A DNA stretch of 64,000 nt from Stenotrophomonas rhizophila (GCF_003651185.1 NZ_RCDC01000004.1:411053-475052), one strand, 5' to 3'. Positions 33,232 to 43,284 are shown, counted from the stretch's first letter. Notes: a model not told the origin generated them from the letters alone. Numbers and translations are program-made.

Positions 33232-36200
33232 TTACCAGCCGATACCCACGCCCACACCGACGGTCTTCTCACCGCTGTTGGTGAAGGCGCCATTGAGGCT
33301 GAAGGTGGCCGAGCCACGTTCGTTCATCACCCGCTGGTAGCCCACCGCCAGAGCCGATTCGCCATCGGAATGGCCCACACCCGCGCCGAGGCGGTTGTAG
33401 GTATTCAGGCCGGCGGTGTTCATCGCCATCGCACTCTGTGCACTGCTCATCGCCGCCATGCGGTTGAAGCGCTTGTCCATGCCATCCAGGCGCTTGTTCA
33501 AGCCTTCCACCGCCAGATCGGTGTACTCGTTGGACTGCGTGAGTACGTCATTGAGCTGGCGGACATTGACCGCATCGGTATCGGCCGTGCCCTTGGCCAC
33601 GTGGCGGACGCTGCGCTCCTTGCCTTCGCTGCCCACGGCCACGGCGTTGTCCCCCTCGGCCTTGACCACCGGCTCGGGCGCATCGACCTTGGCAACCGGG
33701 GTGTCCACCGGGGTTTCCACCGGCGTACCCATCCGGGCCATCATCGCGACCGGCTCACTGCCGCGGCCTTCCAGCGTATCGATCTGGCCCTGCAGGTTCT
33801 TCTGCACCTCATACAGCTGCCCGCCGTTGACCGCATCGCGGCTGCCGGAGGCGATCAGACCGTTGGCCACATTGCCCAGCACCATGCCGTGGGCCCCGCC
33901 CAGGTTCAGGCGGCCGGGGCCGTCGGTGCGGGTGCTGGCCTCTTCCTGGAACAGGCGGTTGACTTGACTACCCAAGGCATCCACATCGGACTTGGTGGTC
34001 ACAACGGCGGAGTCCAGTGCAAGCAATGCCGTACCGACGTTGTCGTAGGTGCCACCGCTCAGGACATACTCGGGGGCCGTGATCGCTCCGGTGGCGTCAA
34101 CGCTGGCGCCGCCGCCGAGACCATCCAGCGCACCGTTGAGCTGGGCGACGGTTGTCGCGTTATCGTCGGCGATGCCAGCGCCGAGGTTGACGATCCGGCG
34201 CTTGAGATTGGAGTTGCCGATTGACAGGCTATTGGATTCGGTCGCAATGGACGCATAACCGAGCGCCACACTACTTTGAGCCCCAACTCGGACTTCACTT
34301 GCGGTCCCCAATGCGACACCATTTTGTACGGCAACCTGAGAAAGAGTACCCAGCGCGAAGCCGCCAGCAGATCCAGCATGTACGTGTGCAGCACGCCCGA
34401 GCGCAACTGAATTGTCACCAGCGGCTTTTGCAAAGCTCCCCAAAGCGGTTGCGCCCTCGCCATCAACCGCTGCCTCGGTTCCAGTGCCGATTGCAACACC
34501 GCCCCAACCAGCGCGGGCCGCTTCGCTGTATTCGTCTGAACCCACCGCTACGTAGCGTTGCTGGTCCTCAAGATAACCAACACGTGCATTGGTGGCAAAC
34601 AACTGCCCCCCGTTCACCGCTTCCCTGCTGTCGGCCCGGCTGATGTCCCCCGCCGCCAGGCCGCTGATCCGGGCGTTGCCCAGATCCACCACGGTGCGCT
34701 CTTTGTTGAACATCACCGCGTAGTCCAGATTTGCCGTCGCTGCATCAAGGTCGGTGCGCAGCGTGGCGATGCTGCTGCGGTTATCGCCGATAAGCCGGGT
34801 GTTGCCGGCCACCACCTCCTTCTGGTTCTTGACCACTTCGTTGGTGGCGAACAGCTGGCCACCGGTCACCGCGTCCGTGCTGGTGGCGCTCAGTGCACCA
34901 TCGGTTACACCTGACAGCGTGCGGGTCAGGTTGCCCTGGTTACGCACATCCAGCGTACGGCCGGTGTTCTGCGCGCCCAAGCGCACATTGCCCGTGCCCG
35001 AGACCTGGCTGACCAGGCTGTTGGCCAGGTCCGCACCGGTCTGCGCCTTGTTGGCCGCCGTGGCAGCCGCGGTGGCGGTGGTCTGCGCCGCAACGGCCTT
35101 GTTGTCGGCGGCGGTCACCTTGCCGTCTGTGGCGTGTAGCTGCTTGCCGGTCACCGCTTCCGTGCTGGTGGCGCTCAGCGCACCGTCGCTCACGCCCGTC
35201 AGCGTGCGGCTCTGATTATCCTTGTTCCGTACATCCAGGCGTACGCCTTCGTTACCGATACCTACGCGCACCGTACCGGTAGACGATGCCTCGGTAATAA
35301 GGCTCTGGACCTTGGCCGCAAAAAAAACCTTGCCGGTCACAGCGTCCGTGCTGGTGGCGCTAAGCGCACCATCGGTCACACCGGACACCGTGCGGGTCAG
35401 GTCGCCCTGGTTACGCACATCCAGCGTACGGCCGGTGTTCTGCGCGCCCAAGCGCACATTGCCCGTGCCCGAGACCTGGCTGACCAGGCTGTTGGCCAGG
35501 TCCGCACCGGTCTGCGCCTTGCTGGCCGCCGTGGCCGCAGCGGTGGCGGTGGTTTGCGCTGCAACGGCCTTGTTGTCCGCGGCGGTCACCTTGCCGTCGG
35601 TGGCGTGCAGCTGCTTGCCGGTCACCGCTTCCGTGCTGGTAGCGCTCAGCGCACCGTCAGTTACACCCGACACCGTGCGGGTCAGGCCGCCCTGGTTACG
35701 CACATCCAGCGTACGGCCGGTGTTCTGCGCACCCAAGCGGACATTGCCCGTAGCCGAGGCCTGGCTGACAAGGCTGTTGGCCAGGTCCGCACCGGTCTGC
35801 GCCTTGCTGGCAGCCGTGGCCGCGGCGGTCGCCGTGGTCTGCGCCGCGGTGGCCTTGTTGTCGGCAGCGGTCACGTTGGTGTTGGTGGTATGCAGCTGTT
35901 TGCCTGTGACCGCCTCAGTGCTGGTACCGCTGAGCGCGCCATCGGCGACGCCACTCAGTTTGCGGCCCGCTTCATTCTTGTTGCGCACATCGATGATCGT
36001 GCCGGTGTTCTCGGCACCGATGCGAACATTGGCGTTGGCTGCTGTCTGGCGGATCAATCCACCAACGGCACCGACCTGGGTCAGCGCGGTGGCAGCGTCG
36101 GCTTTCGCCGTGTTGGCCGTGTTGGTGGCCGCGGTCACGTTGGTGTTGGTGGCACTGAGCTGATTGCCGGTGACCGCCTCACTACTGCCGGCCGCCACCA

Positions 36201-38568
36201 GGCCGTCGCCCACGTTGACGATCTTGCGCTTCAGAGTCGCGTTGCCAACGGAGATCGCATTGGCCACGGTGGCTACCGATTCAGTACCCAACGCAACGGC
36301 CTTGCTCGCGTTCTCGTCCACCTTCGCACCGCGGCCCAACGCCATGCCCGCTGCGGAGGTGGCAGCAACCGATGCACGGTCGCCGAAGGCCAGCGAGTGT
36401 TGCGCCGCAGCGCTGGAGACAGAGCCGATGGCTACCGCGCTTGAGCCACTGGCCGCGGCCTGATAGCCGACCGCAGTGGCGTAGCTGTTGGTCGAAGAGG
36501 CCTGTGCTCCCATGGCCATTGCATTGGCCTGTGAGGCACTGGCTGCCTGTCCCAGTGCCACGGCGCCGGAGGTCATGGCCTTGGTGCCCGCGCCGAGAGC
36601 AACCGCCGAGGAGCCAGCACCTTCAGCGCCGGTGCCCAGTGCAGTGGCATTGGCCCCGGAGGCCTTTGCGTGGATGCCTACGCCAGTGGCATTGGTACCC
36701 GTGGCGACAGCGTCCTTGCCCAAGGCAGTCTGCGCGCTGGTCAGCTTGGCAACGGCGTTGTTGGCCGTGGTGCTTGCCGTCGTGGCGGTGGTCTGCGCTG
36801 CGGTGGCCTTGTTGTCGGCGGCGGCAACCCTGCCGTCTGTGGCGTGCAGCTGCTTGCCGGTCACCGCCTCGGTGCTGGCTGCACTGAGCACGCCATCGGC
36901 CACATTGACGATCTTGCGTTGCTGGCTCGCGCTACCAACAGACACCGTGTTGGCTACCGTAGCAACGGAACCGTGACCCAATGCGATCGCGCTGGCACCG
37001 CTTGCCTTGGCATTATGGCCCAGCGCCACGGTGTAGTCAGCGCTGCCGGTGGCGGACCGGCCAATGGCTGTCACGCCAGCCCCGGACGCCAGCGCTTCAT
37101 ACCCGATCGCGGTGGATGTGTTGCCGGTGACCCTGGCGCGGTGCCCAATGGCAACGGCGTATTGGTGATCGGCGTGTGATTCAGTGCCGATTGCCACCGA
37201 CGAGGCATCGCCGCTGGCCTTGGCATCCGTACCGAGTGCAATGGCGTTCAGACGCCCGCTGGCAGCGCTACGTGTGCCGATGGCCGTGCCGCGGGTGCCG
37301 GTCGCGGCGGCGCCCTCGCCCAGCTCGACTCTCGTGCTGGCCAGCTTTGCCAAGGCTGTATTGGCGGTGGTGGTGGCCAGGTCCGCACCGGTCTGCGCCT
37401 TGTTGGCGGCCGTGGCCGCAGCGGTGGCGGTGGTCTGCGCCGCAACGGCCTTGTTGTCGACGCCGGTCACCTTGCCGTCTGTGGCGTGCAGCTGCTTGCC
37501 GGTCACCGCTTCCGTGCTGGTGGCGCTCAGCGCACCGTCGCTCACGCCCGTCAGCGTGCGGTTCTGATTATCCTTGTTCCGTACATCCAGGCGTACGCCA
37601 TCGTTACCGATACCTACGCGCACCGTACCGGTAGACGATGCCTCGGTAATAAGGCTCTGGACCTTGGCCGCGTTGGTGGAGATGGTCTGATTGGTCGCGT
37701 TCAACTGTTTGCCAGTGACAGCCTCGGTGCTGCTGGCAGTCAGCGCGCCATCGGCCACATTGACGATCTTGCGCTTCAGCGTCGCGTTGCCGACCGACAC
37801 TGTGTTGGCCGCCGTAGCGCTCGAGGTACTCCCCAAAGCCACCGAATTTGTCGCCGCGGCTGCGACCTCGGCGCGGTTGCCGAGGCTGACGGCACTGCTG
37901 GCTGCCCCTTTGGCGAGGGTGCCGATGGCCACGCTGTTCGCGCCTGTGGCGGTCGCCGAGTAACCCATGGCGTTGCTGTACGTGCCGGATGCTACAGCTT
38001 TATTACCAATCGCCACGTCGGCAGTGCCCGTGGCGGAGGCCGAGTAGCCAACCGCCAACGCAAAGTGGGACGCCCGCGCCTTCGCACCCAACGCAGTGGC
38101 CCCTATACCATCGGCATTGGCACCGAAACCAAAGGCACTGCCATCGGGCCCGTTCACCACCACCTGGTTCCCGTATGCCGTCGAATAGCCGCCGCTCACC
38201 GCGGAGCGCGAGCCGAGCACGATGGAATGATCGCCGCTCAGCGTCGCGTTTTTGTAGGAAGAATCGGAGGTGAGCGCAGTCTGATTGTGGACATTGAGGA
38301 TGCCCGCGACGGCTCGTGGTGCGACGCCCTGCGCTGCGAACGGCGACATCACGGCTTCCGGCACCACGGTGAACCGCAGCTGCTCTTCGGCATCGTCCGC
38401 AGCAACATCGTTCGCAGCCATGACCGGAAGCGAAAGCACCAGCGCAACGGCGGCGGTTGCCACGGCGCGTGCGCCACTGGCGCGCTTGCCGCGGCCCTTG
38501 GTGTGCTCGCTGGCGACCATCCAGCAGCCAAGGGCGGTGTTCCAGATGAGGCGGTAAATGTGGTTCAC
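33232..38568 (-). CDS. YadA-type trimeric autotransporter adhesin
   Basis: Very long surface adhesin of about 1,780 residues (type Vc secretion). The N-terminus NHIYRLIWNTALGCWMVASE is the extended signal peptide region, with a signal core AVALVLSLPVMAA. Next comes a head rich in 14-residue YadA repeats (AxGxxSxAxGxxA types), then repeated neck/stalk modules (KIVNVADGxL, STEAVTGKQL, coiled-coil AATAANKAQTGADL), and a C-terminal beta anchor (RLGAGVGHSDGESALAVGYQ ... GVGVGIGW). The chosen GTG at 38568 matches the usual MNxIYRxIWN start and has GGAG 9 nt upstream; an ATG five codons earlier (38583) is the alternative. Internal near-identical repeats and an A8 tract suggest frequent length change. 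It probably mediates adhesion and biofilm formation. Confidence 0.93.
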   Translation of the reverse strand: MNHIYRLIWNTALGCWMVASEHTKGRGKRASGARAVATAAVALVLSLPVMAANDVAADDAEEQLRFTVVPEAVMSPFAAQGVAPRAVAGILNVHNQTALTSDSSYKNATLSGDHSIVLGSRSAVSGGYSTAYGNQVVVNGPDGSAFGFGANADGIGATALGAKARASHFALAVGYSASATGTADVAIGNKAVASGTYSNAMGYSATATGANSVAIGTLAKGAASSAVSLGNRAEVAAAATNSVALGSTSSATAANTVSVGNATLKRKIVNVADGALTASSTEAVTGKQLNATNQTISTNAAKVQSLITEASSTGTVRVGIGNDGVRLDVRNKDNQNRTLTGVSDGALSATSTEAVTGKQLHATDGKVTGVDNKAVAAQTTATAAATAANKAQTGADLATTTANTALAKLASTRVELGEGAAATGTRGTAIGTRSAASGRLNAIALGTDAKASGDASSVAIGTESHADHQYAVAIGHRARVTGNTSTAIGYEALASGAGVTAIGRSATGSADYTVALGHNAKASGASAIALGHGSVATVANTVSVGSASQQRKIVNVADGVLSAASTEAVTGKQLHATDGRVAAADNKATAAQTTATTASTTANNAVAKLTSAQTALGKDAVATGTNATGVGIHAKASGANATALGTGAEGAGSSAVALGAGTKAMTSGAVALGQAASASQANAMAMGAQASSTNSYATAVGYQAAASGSSAVAIGSVSSAAAQHSLAFGDRASVAATSAAGMALGRGAKVDENASKAVALGTESVATVANAISVGNATLKRKIVNVGDGLVAAGSSEAVTGNQLSATNTNVTAATNTANTAKADAATALTQVGAVGGLIRQTAANANVRIGAENTGTIIDVRNKNEAGRKLSGVADGALSGTSTEAVTGKQLHTTNTNVTAADNKATAAQTTATAAATAASKAQTGADLANSLVSQASATGNVRLGAQNTGRTLDVRNQGGLTRTVSGVTDGALSATSTEAVTGKQLHATDGKVTAADNKAVAAQTTATAAATAASKAQTGADLANSLVSQVSGTGNVRLGAQNTGRTLDVRNQGDLTRTVSGVTDGALSATSTDAVTGKVFFAAKVQSLITEASSTGTVRVGIGNEGVRLDVRNKDNQSRTLTGVSDGALSATSTEAVTGKQLHATDGKVTAADNKAVAAQTTATAAATAANKAQTGADLANSLVSQVSGTGNVRLGAQNTGRTLDVRNQGNLTRTLSGVTDGALSATSTDAVTGGQLFATNEVVKNQKEVVAGNTRLIGDNRSSIATLRTDLDAATANLDYAVMFNKERTVVDLGNARISGLAAGDISRADSREAVNGGQLFATNARVGYLEDQQRYVAVGSDEYSEAARAGWGGVAIGTGTEAAVDGEGATALGSFAKAAGDNSVALGRAAHVHAGSAGGFALGTLSQVAVQNGVALGTASEVRVGAQSSVALGYASIATESNSLSIGNSNLKRRIVNLGAGIADDNATTVAQLNGALDGLGGGASVDATGAITAPEYVLSGGTYDNVGTALLALDSAVVTTKSDVDALGSQVNRLFQEEASTRTDGPGRLNLGGAHGMVLGNVANGLIASGSRDAVNGGQLYEVQKNLQGQIDTLEGRGSEPVAMMARMGTPVETPVDTPVAKVDAPEPVVKAEGDNAVAVGSEGKERSVRHVAKGTADTDAVNVRQLNDVLTQSNEYTDLAVEGLNKRLDGMDKRFNRMAAMSSAQSAMAMNTAGLNTYNRLGAGVGHSDGESALAVGYQRVMNERGSATFSLNGAFTNSGEKTVGVGVGIGW
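34862..35690 (-). repeat. near-identical repeats inside the autotransporter stalk
   Basis: The stretch 34862-35165 recurs almost unchanged at 35341-35644, and parts recur at 35640-35870 and 37365-37675. Each unit encodes a VRLGAQNTGRTLDVRNQG block, a short coiled coil and STEAVTGKQLHAT. Such long identical tracts allow gain or loss of stalk modules by recombination and make assembly of this gene error-prone. Confidence 0.8.
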
Positions 38569-38588
38569 GCTGAAGTACTCCATGGGTC

Positions 38589-38615
38589 AAAAAAAGAAAA
38601 AGGCAAAGCGTTGCC
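38589..38615 (-). promoter_or_regulatory. hairpin plus T-tracts directly before the autotransporter start
   Basis: On the minus strand GGCAA-CGCT-TTGCC is followed by TTTTTCTTTTTTT and, 5 nt later, by ATG 38583. This has the form of a weak intrinsic terminator for the upstream fimbrial operon, yet it abuts the adhesin start. The 7-nt and 5-nt homopolymers could also vary in length and alter expression. Confidence 0.45.
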
Positions 38616-38705
38616 GTCCACGGCGGTGCCGCGGTGGCAGAAGGGAAGCGAGCAGATACCCGGCCGCGCCGTTTGCGGCGGCGACCGGAATACAGCGCGG
38701 CCGTC

Positions 38706-39422
38706 TTAGGGCGTGAGCACCTTGTGGTGGTCCCGATACCCCTGGTAGCTCAGGCGATAGGACACGGTGATCTGCGAGGTGCCAGCGGGATCGAACGGCA
38801 GCGCCATGCGCGCACCCGGATACACGCTGCGTTCCACGGCGTGTTCGGTGCATTGCGTCGCAGCCGTACACGCCCGGATGCTGGTCACGCCCAGGCGGAC
38901 ATTGCCGACGTTGTGCAGTTCAGCCCCATCAATACGCATGTCCGGCACGGGCTGGGCCGGGATGACGTGGACCAGTGCGCCCCAGACCAGGCTGACGCCG
39001 ACGTTGGCGACCGGGTTGTCCGGTTCTTGCTCGGCACTCTCTTCGCGCGGGGGCGGGACACCCTCGAAATACACCCGGTACGGCGTTTCCTGCTGGACCG
39101 ATGCCAACGGAATGACCCGGACCAGCCGGTTGCCGCCCCCGGCGAGCACGAACTTGCCGGGGGTGACCGCCACGCCATCGCGGTGGCCGGGTGCAAGTTC
39201 GACCTCGGTTTCTTCTTCGGTGCCCGGATGCTCGAGGCGCAGCACCCGGGTCTGCACGTACTGGGTGCGGCTGGTCTGCGAATGCGCCCGGATCTGCCCG
39301 GTATGGCCATCGTGCACCGGCAGGCGCATGGGGTGCACGCTCAGGTTGGCGTTTGCGGGCGCGGCCAATGTGGCCGCCGCCAGGAAAAGGAGGGCCTGCA
39401 GGCGAGCGATGGGGCTGTTCAT
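38706..39422 (-). CDS. alpha-fimbrial periplasmic chaperone (CooB/CblB-like)
   Basis: Protein of 238 residues with signal peptide MNSPIARLQALLFLAAATLAAPANA. Two-domain chaperone pattern: ANLSVHPMRLPV, SRTQYVQTRVLRLEHPGTE, GNRLVRVIPLASVQQETPYR and VSLVWGALVHVIP, typical of the CS1/cable-type (alpha) chaperones rather than FimC. A second in-frame ATG at 39446 overlaps the stop of the tip gene (TGATG) and could be used instead. It is the last gene of the pilin-usher-tip-chaperone operon, 122 bp before the autotransporter. Confidence 0.82.
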   Translation of the reverse strand: MNSPIARLQALLFLAAATLAAPANANLSVHPMRLPVHDGHTGQIRAHSQTSRTQYVQTRVLRLEHPGTEEETEVELAPGHRDGVAVTPGKFVLAGGGNRLVRVIPLASVQQETPYRVYFEGVPPPREESAEQEPDNPVANVGVSLVWGALVHVIPAQPVPDMRIDGAELHNVGNVRLGVTSIRACTAATQCTEHAVERSVYPGARMALPFDPAGTSQITVSYRLSYQGYRDHHKVLTP

Positions 39423-39445
39423 TACGGTGTCTCGTTGGGGGGCCA

Positions 39446-40579
39446 TCAGGGCGTGCCCGTGGGAACGTTCAGGACGATGGTCAAATTGCCTTGGTAGTAG
39501 CCTTCGGTTTTGGACGAGGCATCCACGCGCGGCACCTCCAGGGTCAGCGGTGTGGGCACGCAGTACACCGGCAGCGCCATGCCCGGCAGCACCACCAGGC
39601 GCAGCTCCGCACTATCGATGCCATTCAAGGGCTCCAGCCGTCCGTTCTGCATCCGGATCGGCACGCCGGCATGGCGCAGGGTGACGGTGTAATCCAGCCG
39701 GTCGCGTTCGTCGCTGCCGATGGCCGCCGCATTCCAGACCGAGAACCGCTCGGGCGGGCGCCCGGGCGCGGGCCGGCCCGTATCGGTGACGCTTATTTCC
39801 AGGTACGGGCTTTGCGAGCCGAGGCCGTCGTAAAGGCACATATCCAGGTCGCGCCGACCGGACAACGAGGGCGTGCCGACCGGGTTGTACTTCACGTTGA
39901 GCCCCACGTGCGGCGTGGCCTGGTCGTACTGGGGGAAGTAGATGCTGACGCGGTCGTGGTCGGTGATGGTGAGATCGAAGGTGAAGGTATAGCTTGCCAA
40001 GCGCCCGCCCTCTCTCTGCAGCGTGAGCTCAAGCGTGGCGTCCCACCGGCCCGCTACAAGCTTGGCTAACTCGCTCGAAGGAAGCGTGATTTCTGCGCCT
40101 GTTCCAACTGGCTTATCGACGACGCACACCGCCGACGTTGACGAGGACAAGGGGTAGCGTGCCGGTTGCCACCAGTCGCGAAAGCAGTTTTGTGTGCGTT
40201 CGATGCGAGACAAATGGCCACGTACCGAAAGCTCAACGGTCAAACCACTCCGACGCTCCCGGAAGCGGAGCGGAATCTCACTGCCACTTCCCACCGGCTC
40301 GCCCGTGTCCGCCGTGGGGCATCGGCCGTGACTTGGGTCAGAATTGGATCTACAGACCATGTACACGCCGCCGTACCCATCGCCTTCCGCATAGCTGTGC
40401 GCAAGGATCGTTCGGGCCGGAAAGAGAATCTGATCCCCTGGCATCACGCTCCGGTCGTAAGTGAGTGCGATGCGCTCATGCTTGTCCGATGGGCTGACTT
40501 CCGGCGGGCGCTGCGCTTTTGCCGGCAGTACTGTGCCAACCAGAATGCTCAGCGCCATGATCCAATCCAGCGCCCTCAT
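39446..40579 (-). CDS. alpha-fimbrial tip adhesin (CooD/CblD-like)
   Basis: 377-residue exported protein, signal peptide MRALDWIMALSILVGTVLPAKA. It carries the hallmark DMCLYDGLGS segment found in CooD/CfaE/CblD minor subunits, with cysteine pairs at VCRSN/RCPT and NCFRD/VCVVD. CfaE-type tip proteins start pilus assembly and bind the receptor. Its start overlaps the usher stop by 4 bp. Length is close to that of CfaE (about 360). Confidence 0.85.
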   Translation of the reverse strand: MRALDWIMALSILVGTVLPAKAQRPPEVSPSDKHERIALTYDRSVMPGDQILFPARTILAHSYAEGDGYGGVYMVCRSNSDPSHGRCPTADTGEPVGSGSEIPLRFRERRSGLTVELSVRGHLSRIERTQNCFRDWWQPARYPLSSSTSAVCVVDKPVGTGAEITLPSSELAKLVAGRWDATLELTLQREGGRLASYTFTFDLTITDHDRVSIYFPQYDQATPHVGLNVKYNPVGTPSLSGRRDLDMCLYDGLGSQSPYLEISVTDTGRPAPGRPPERFSVWNAAAIGSDERDRLDYTVTLRHAGVPIRMQNGRLEPLNGIDSAELRLVVLPGMALPVYCVPTPLTLEVPRVDASSKTEGYYQGNLTIVLNVPTGTP

Positions 40580-43284
40580 GGCTGCGCCCCCGCCACCGAA
40601 GGCAGCTGCTCGCCCAGCGCCTGCTCGCGCAGCAACCGCTGCACCCGCGCCTGCTGCTGGATCTTCGACGGTAGCCGGTCAACGGCCAATGGCTGGCAGC
40701 GCACCGCACCCACCATGAACACCACGCTGCGGCGCTCACGCACCTGCAGGGGGCACTCCATCAGGCGGTTTTCCTGCAGCAGATACAGGGTTTTTTCGCG
40801 CTGCGGGAAATCGGCGATGAAGCCGCCGTCATTTCCCAGCGAAGGCAGCGGCGCGTTGAGGATGCGTGCGCCGTGGAGGGCGACGCCCTCGTCGTCGTGG
40901 GCGCTGCCGATGAAGGTGTAGGTCAGGTCAAGTTCGATGGGCATCATCCAGAGTTTTCCAGGTGGCAGGAACAGGGACTGGCCACTGCCCTGCCCCTCCA
41001 CGCGCACGGCGGCGGCAACGTCGTGCGCGCTGACGTCCTGCACTTCGGCACGGGTGAGGGTGTAGCTGCTCAGCGGCAGCAGGCAGCGCTGGCCGAAGCG
41101 CAGCGTCTGGCGGCGGGCACCGGCCACGCGCACCTCGGCCGCGTGGCCGTTGAGTTCGATGTCTTCGGGGGTGTCCACCTGCACGGCGACACCCGCCCCG
41201 CTGCCGTACTCACTGCCCCAGAACAGCCCGCCCCGGCCCACTGCGAAGGAGGAGGTATGCGTGGCCGTATAGCTCGTTTCCCCCTGGTCGCGGCTGCGGT
41301 AGTGCGAGGCGGTGGCGGCGGTGGCGCCGTAATCATCCTGCTGGCGCACGCTGGCGCTGGCACTGTTCTGCCCGTTGCTGCGGCCATTGAACTCGCCGCC
41401 CAGCTCGCGGTAACCGGTGCCCCACTCCCAGCGGCGGGTACGGCCGATGCGATAGCCGGCGCGCGGTTGCTCCTCGCGGCCATGCTGCAGGTCCAGCCCA
41501 ACGCGGTCCTGGCGGGTGGTCATCGGTGTGCGGACCACGCGGGATACGGCCAGGTTGACGTACACCCCGTTGTCGCGGCGGGGGCCCTGGCTGGCGCCGG
41601 TGTGCTGGGTGAATGCGCCGGTGCGCGTGGCCAGGCTCATGCCGCGCCACTGGAAGCTGCGGCTGTAGTTGGCCTGCAACGTGCGGGTGAGCTGGCCTTC
41701 GCGGTCTCCCGGGCGCCACGGCGCGCCGGGCGGCAGGCCGTCGTCGAACCACGGCAGCAGGTTCTGCTCGCGGCCCAGCGTGAAGGTGGTACGGCGGGTA
41801 TAGCCGAAATAGAGGTTGCCGCCCGCCAACGGGGTGGACAGCGAGGCACTGAGCGCATCGCTGCAGCCCAGCGATTCGGGGTTGATGTAGTTGCCACGGC
41901 AGGCCCCACCGCGCATGCGCTGGTGATAGACCGTGCCCGACACACGATGGCGGTACGTTGCCTGCTGCTGCAGGCCGCGGCTGCCGTCATCGCCGCGCAG
42001 CATCGCACTGCTGCCGGTGAATTCATGGGTGCCCAACGCCTTGCGGCCCTCCAGGCGGAGCTCGCCGTAGGCGATGTTGTCAACGATGGCCGAGCCCACG
42101 GTCATGGCCAGGTTGGGGTGCAGCGGCAGGCGCAGGCCGGCCTGCAGCGCGCCGCGGTGATCGCGCTCATCGTGCGTGATCAGCCGCCCGCCCTGCACGA
42201 ACCATTGCCTGCTGTCCTCATCCCAGGTGGCACCGGATTTACTGAACGGCGCGTCTTCGGTGCGCACCAGTACGCCATCTTCAAAGATGCGCAGGTTGAC
42301 CAGATAGCTGCCAGTCGGAAACCGCGTGGTGTCCAGATCATTGATGCCGCTGTCCAGGTAGAAGCTCTGCAGCAGGCGCTGCCCATCGTAGGCATCCACG
42401 CGTGCGTTGCGGCTGAGCAGCACGGTCAACGGGCTGCCCTGCCCGATCACCGCCCGGTCCAGATAGGCCTGGGTGGTGCCGAAGCGGACGCCCTCGAAGC
42501 GGTCCAGCGGCAGCATGCTGAAAGCGAAATTGCCGCCCTCGGCGCTGGAGAGGTTGCGGCGGTCCATGCGGCCCACCTGCACATAGTGCTTGCGCGCCAG
42601 ATCATTGCGCAGGTACAGGTCATTGAAGGACAACGTATCGCGGCTGCCAAGGCCGCGCTGCTGCTGCCGGTTGTAGGTCCAGTCCACGCCGATGTGTCCG
42701 TCGCGGAACACCCCCAGCATGCCGGTGCCCATCGCCGAGAGGCTCATGTAGCCGCTGCCACCACTGATGTTGAACATCTGCTGGTGCAGCAGGGCGTTCT
42801 GCGCGGCCTCGTTGGGGCGGTGGTAGCGGTCACGCACCGGGCTTGCCGACGGCAGCCACTGGCGTGCCGGGAAGAGATTCAGTACGCCTTCGTTTTCATC
42901 GTGGATCACCCCGATGCTGGTCGGGTCATCGGTGGGCGCCAGGTAGCCGCAGCCACTGTCCGGCACCACGTTGTCGCAGGCGAGGTGACCATTGCGCGGC
43001 AGCGTGGCCGACAGTGCCGGCACGAGTGCGGCCTTGGCCTCCTCACTGAGCTCCAGCGCGGTCAGCACCGGCTCCGGATCCAGCAGGCGCACGCCGTCGG
43101 GCGTGACGAACACCGGCCAGACGCCTGCCGAGCGCCCCATCAAACGGACGTCGAGCTGTTCGGTCTGGCCGGCCACAAGGTCCTCGAATCCGGCGGGCAC
43201 CGGGCGCGCGCCCGCAGCGGCGCAGGCGAGCACGGCAGCCATGGCCATGGTGAGGCGGGAACAGGATAGGTAAGGAGTGTGCAT
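40576..43284 (-). CDS. alpha-fimbrial outer-membrane usher (CooC/CblC/TcfC-like)
   Basis: 902-residue usher for the CS1/cable-type pilus. Signal peptide MHTPYLSC...AAAGARP; N-terminal FEDLVAGQTEQLDVRLMGRS; a cysteine pair ACDN/SGCGY; barrel region with DRFEGVRFGTTQAYLDRAV; plug-like SGINDLDTTRFPTGSYLVNL; C-terminal GARRQTLRFGQRCLLPLSS and QENRLMECPLQ. ATG 43284 fits the signal peptide; an ATG 17 codons upstream is also in frame. It is unrelated in detail to the usher at 25112, so two independent pili are encoded here. Confidence 0.9.
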   Translation of the reverse strand: MHTPYLSCSRLTMAMAAVLACAAAGARPVPAGFEDLVAGQTEQLDVRLMGRSAGVWPVFVTPDGVRLLDPEPVLTALELSEEAKAALVPALSATLPRNGHLACDNVVPDSGCGYLAPTDDPTSIGVIHDENEGVLNLFPARQWLPSASPVRDRYHRPNEAAQNALLHQQMFNISGGSGYMSLSAMGTGMLGVFRDGHIGVDWTYNRQQQRGLGSRDTLSFNDLYLRNDLARKHYVQVGRMDRRNLSSAEGGNFAFSMLPLDRFEGVRFGTTQAYLDRAVIGQGSPLTVLLSRNARVDAYDGQRLLQSFYLDSGINDLDTTRFPTGSYLVNLRIFEDGVLVRTEDAPFSKSGATWDEDSRQWFVQGGRLITHDERDHRGALQAGLRLPLHPNLAMTVGSAIVDNIAYGELRLEGRKALGTHEFTGSSAMLRGDDGSRGLQQQATYRHRVSGTVYHQRMRGGACRGNYINPESLGCSDALSASLSTPLAGGNLYFGYTRRTTFTLGREQNLLPWFDDGLPPGAPWRPGDREGQLTRTLQANYSRSFQWRGMSLATRTGAFTQHTGASQGPRRDNGVYVNLAVSRVVRTPMTTRQDRVGLDLQHGREEQPRAGYRIGRTRRWEWGTGYRELGGEFNGRSNGQNSASASVRQQDDYGATAATASHYRSRDQGETSYTATHTSSFAVGRGGLFWGSEYGSGAGVAVQVDTPEDIELNGHAAEVRVAGARRQTLRFGQRCLLPLSSYTLTRAEVQDVSAHDVAAAVRVEGQGSGQSLFLPPGKLWMMPIELDLTYTFIGSAHDDEGVALHGARILNAPLPSLGNDGGFIADFPQREKTLYLLQENRLMECPLQVRERRSVVFMVGAVRCQPLAVDRLPSKIQQQARVQRLLREQALGEQLPSVAGAQP

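Noticed and set aside
33232..38568. Regular repeats considered as a CRISPR array
   Set aside because: Repeats are in frame, of unequal length, and encode YadA-type head and stalk modules.
40873..43269. 798-codon plus-strand frame antisense to the alpha-fimbrial usher
   Set aside because: Ala/Gly/His-rich without domains; the usher on the other strand is certain.
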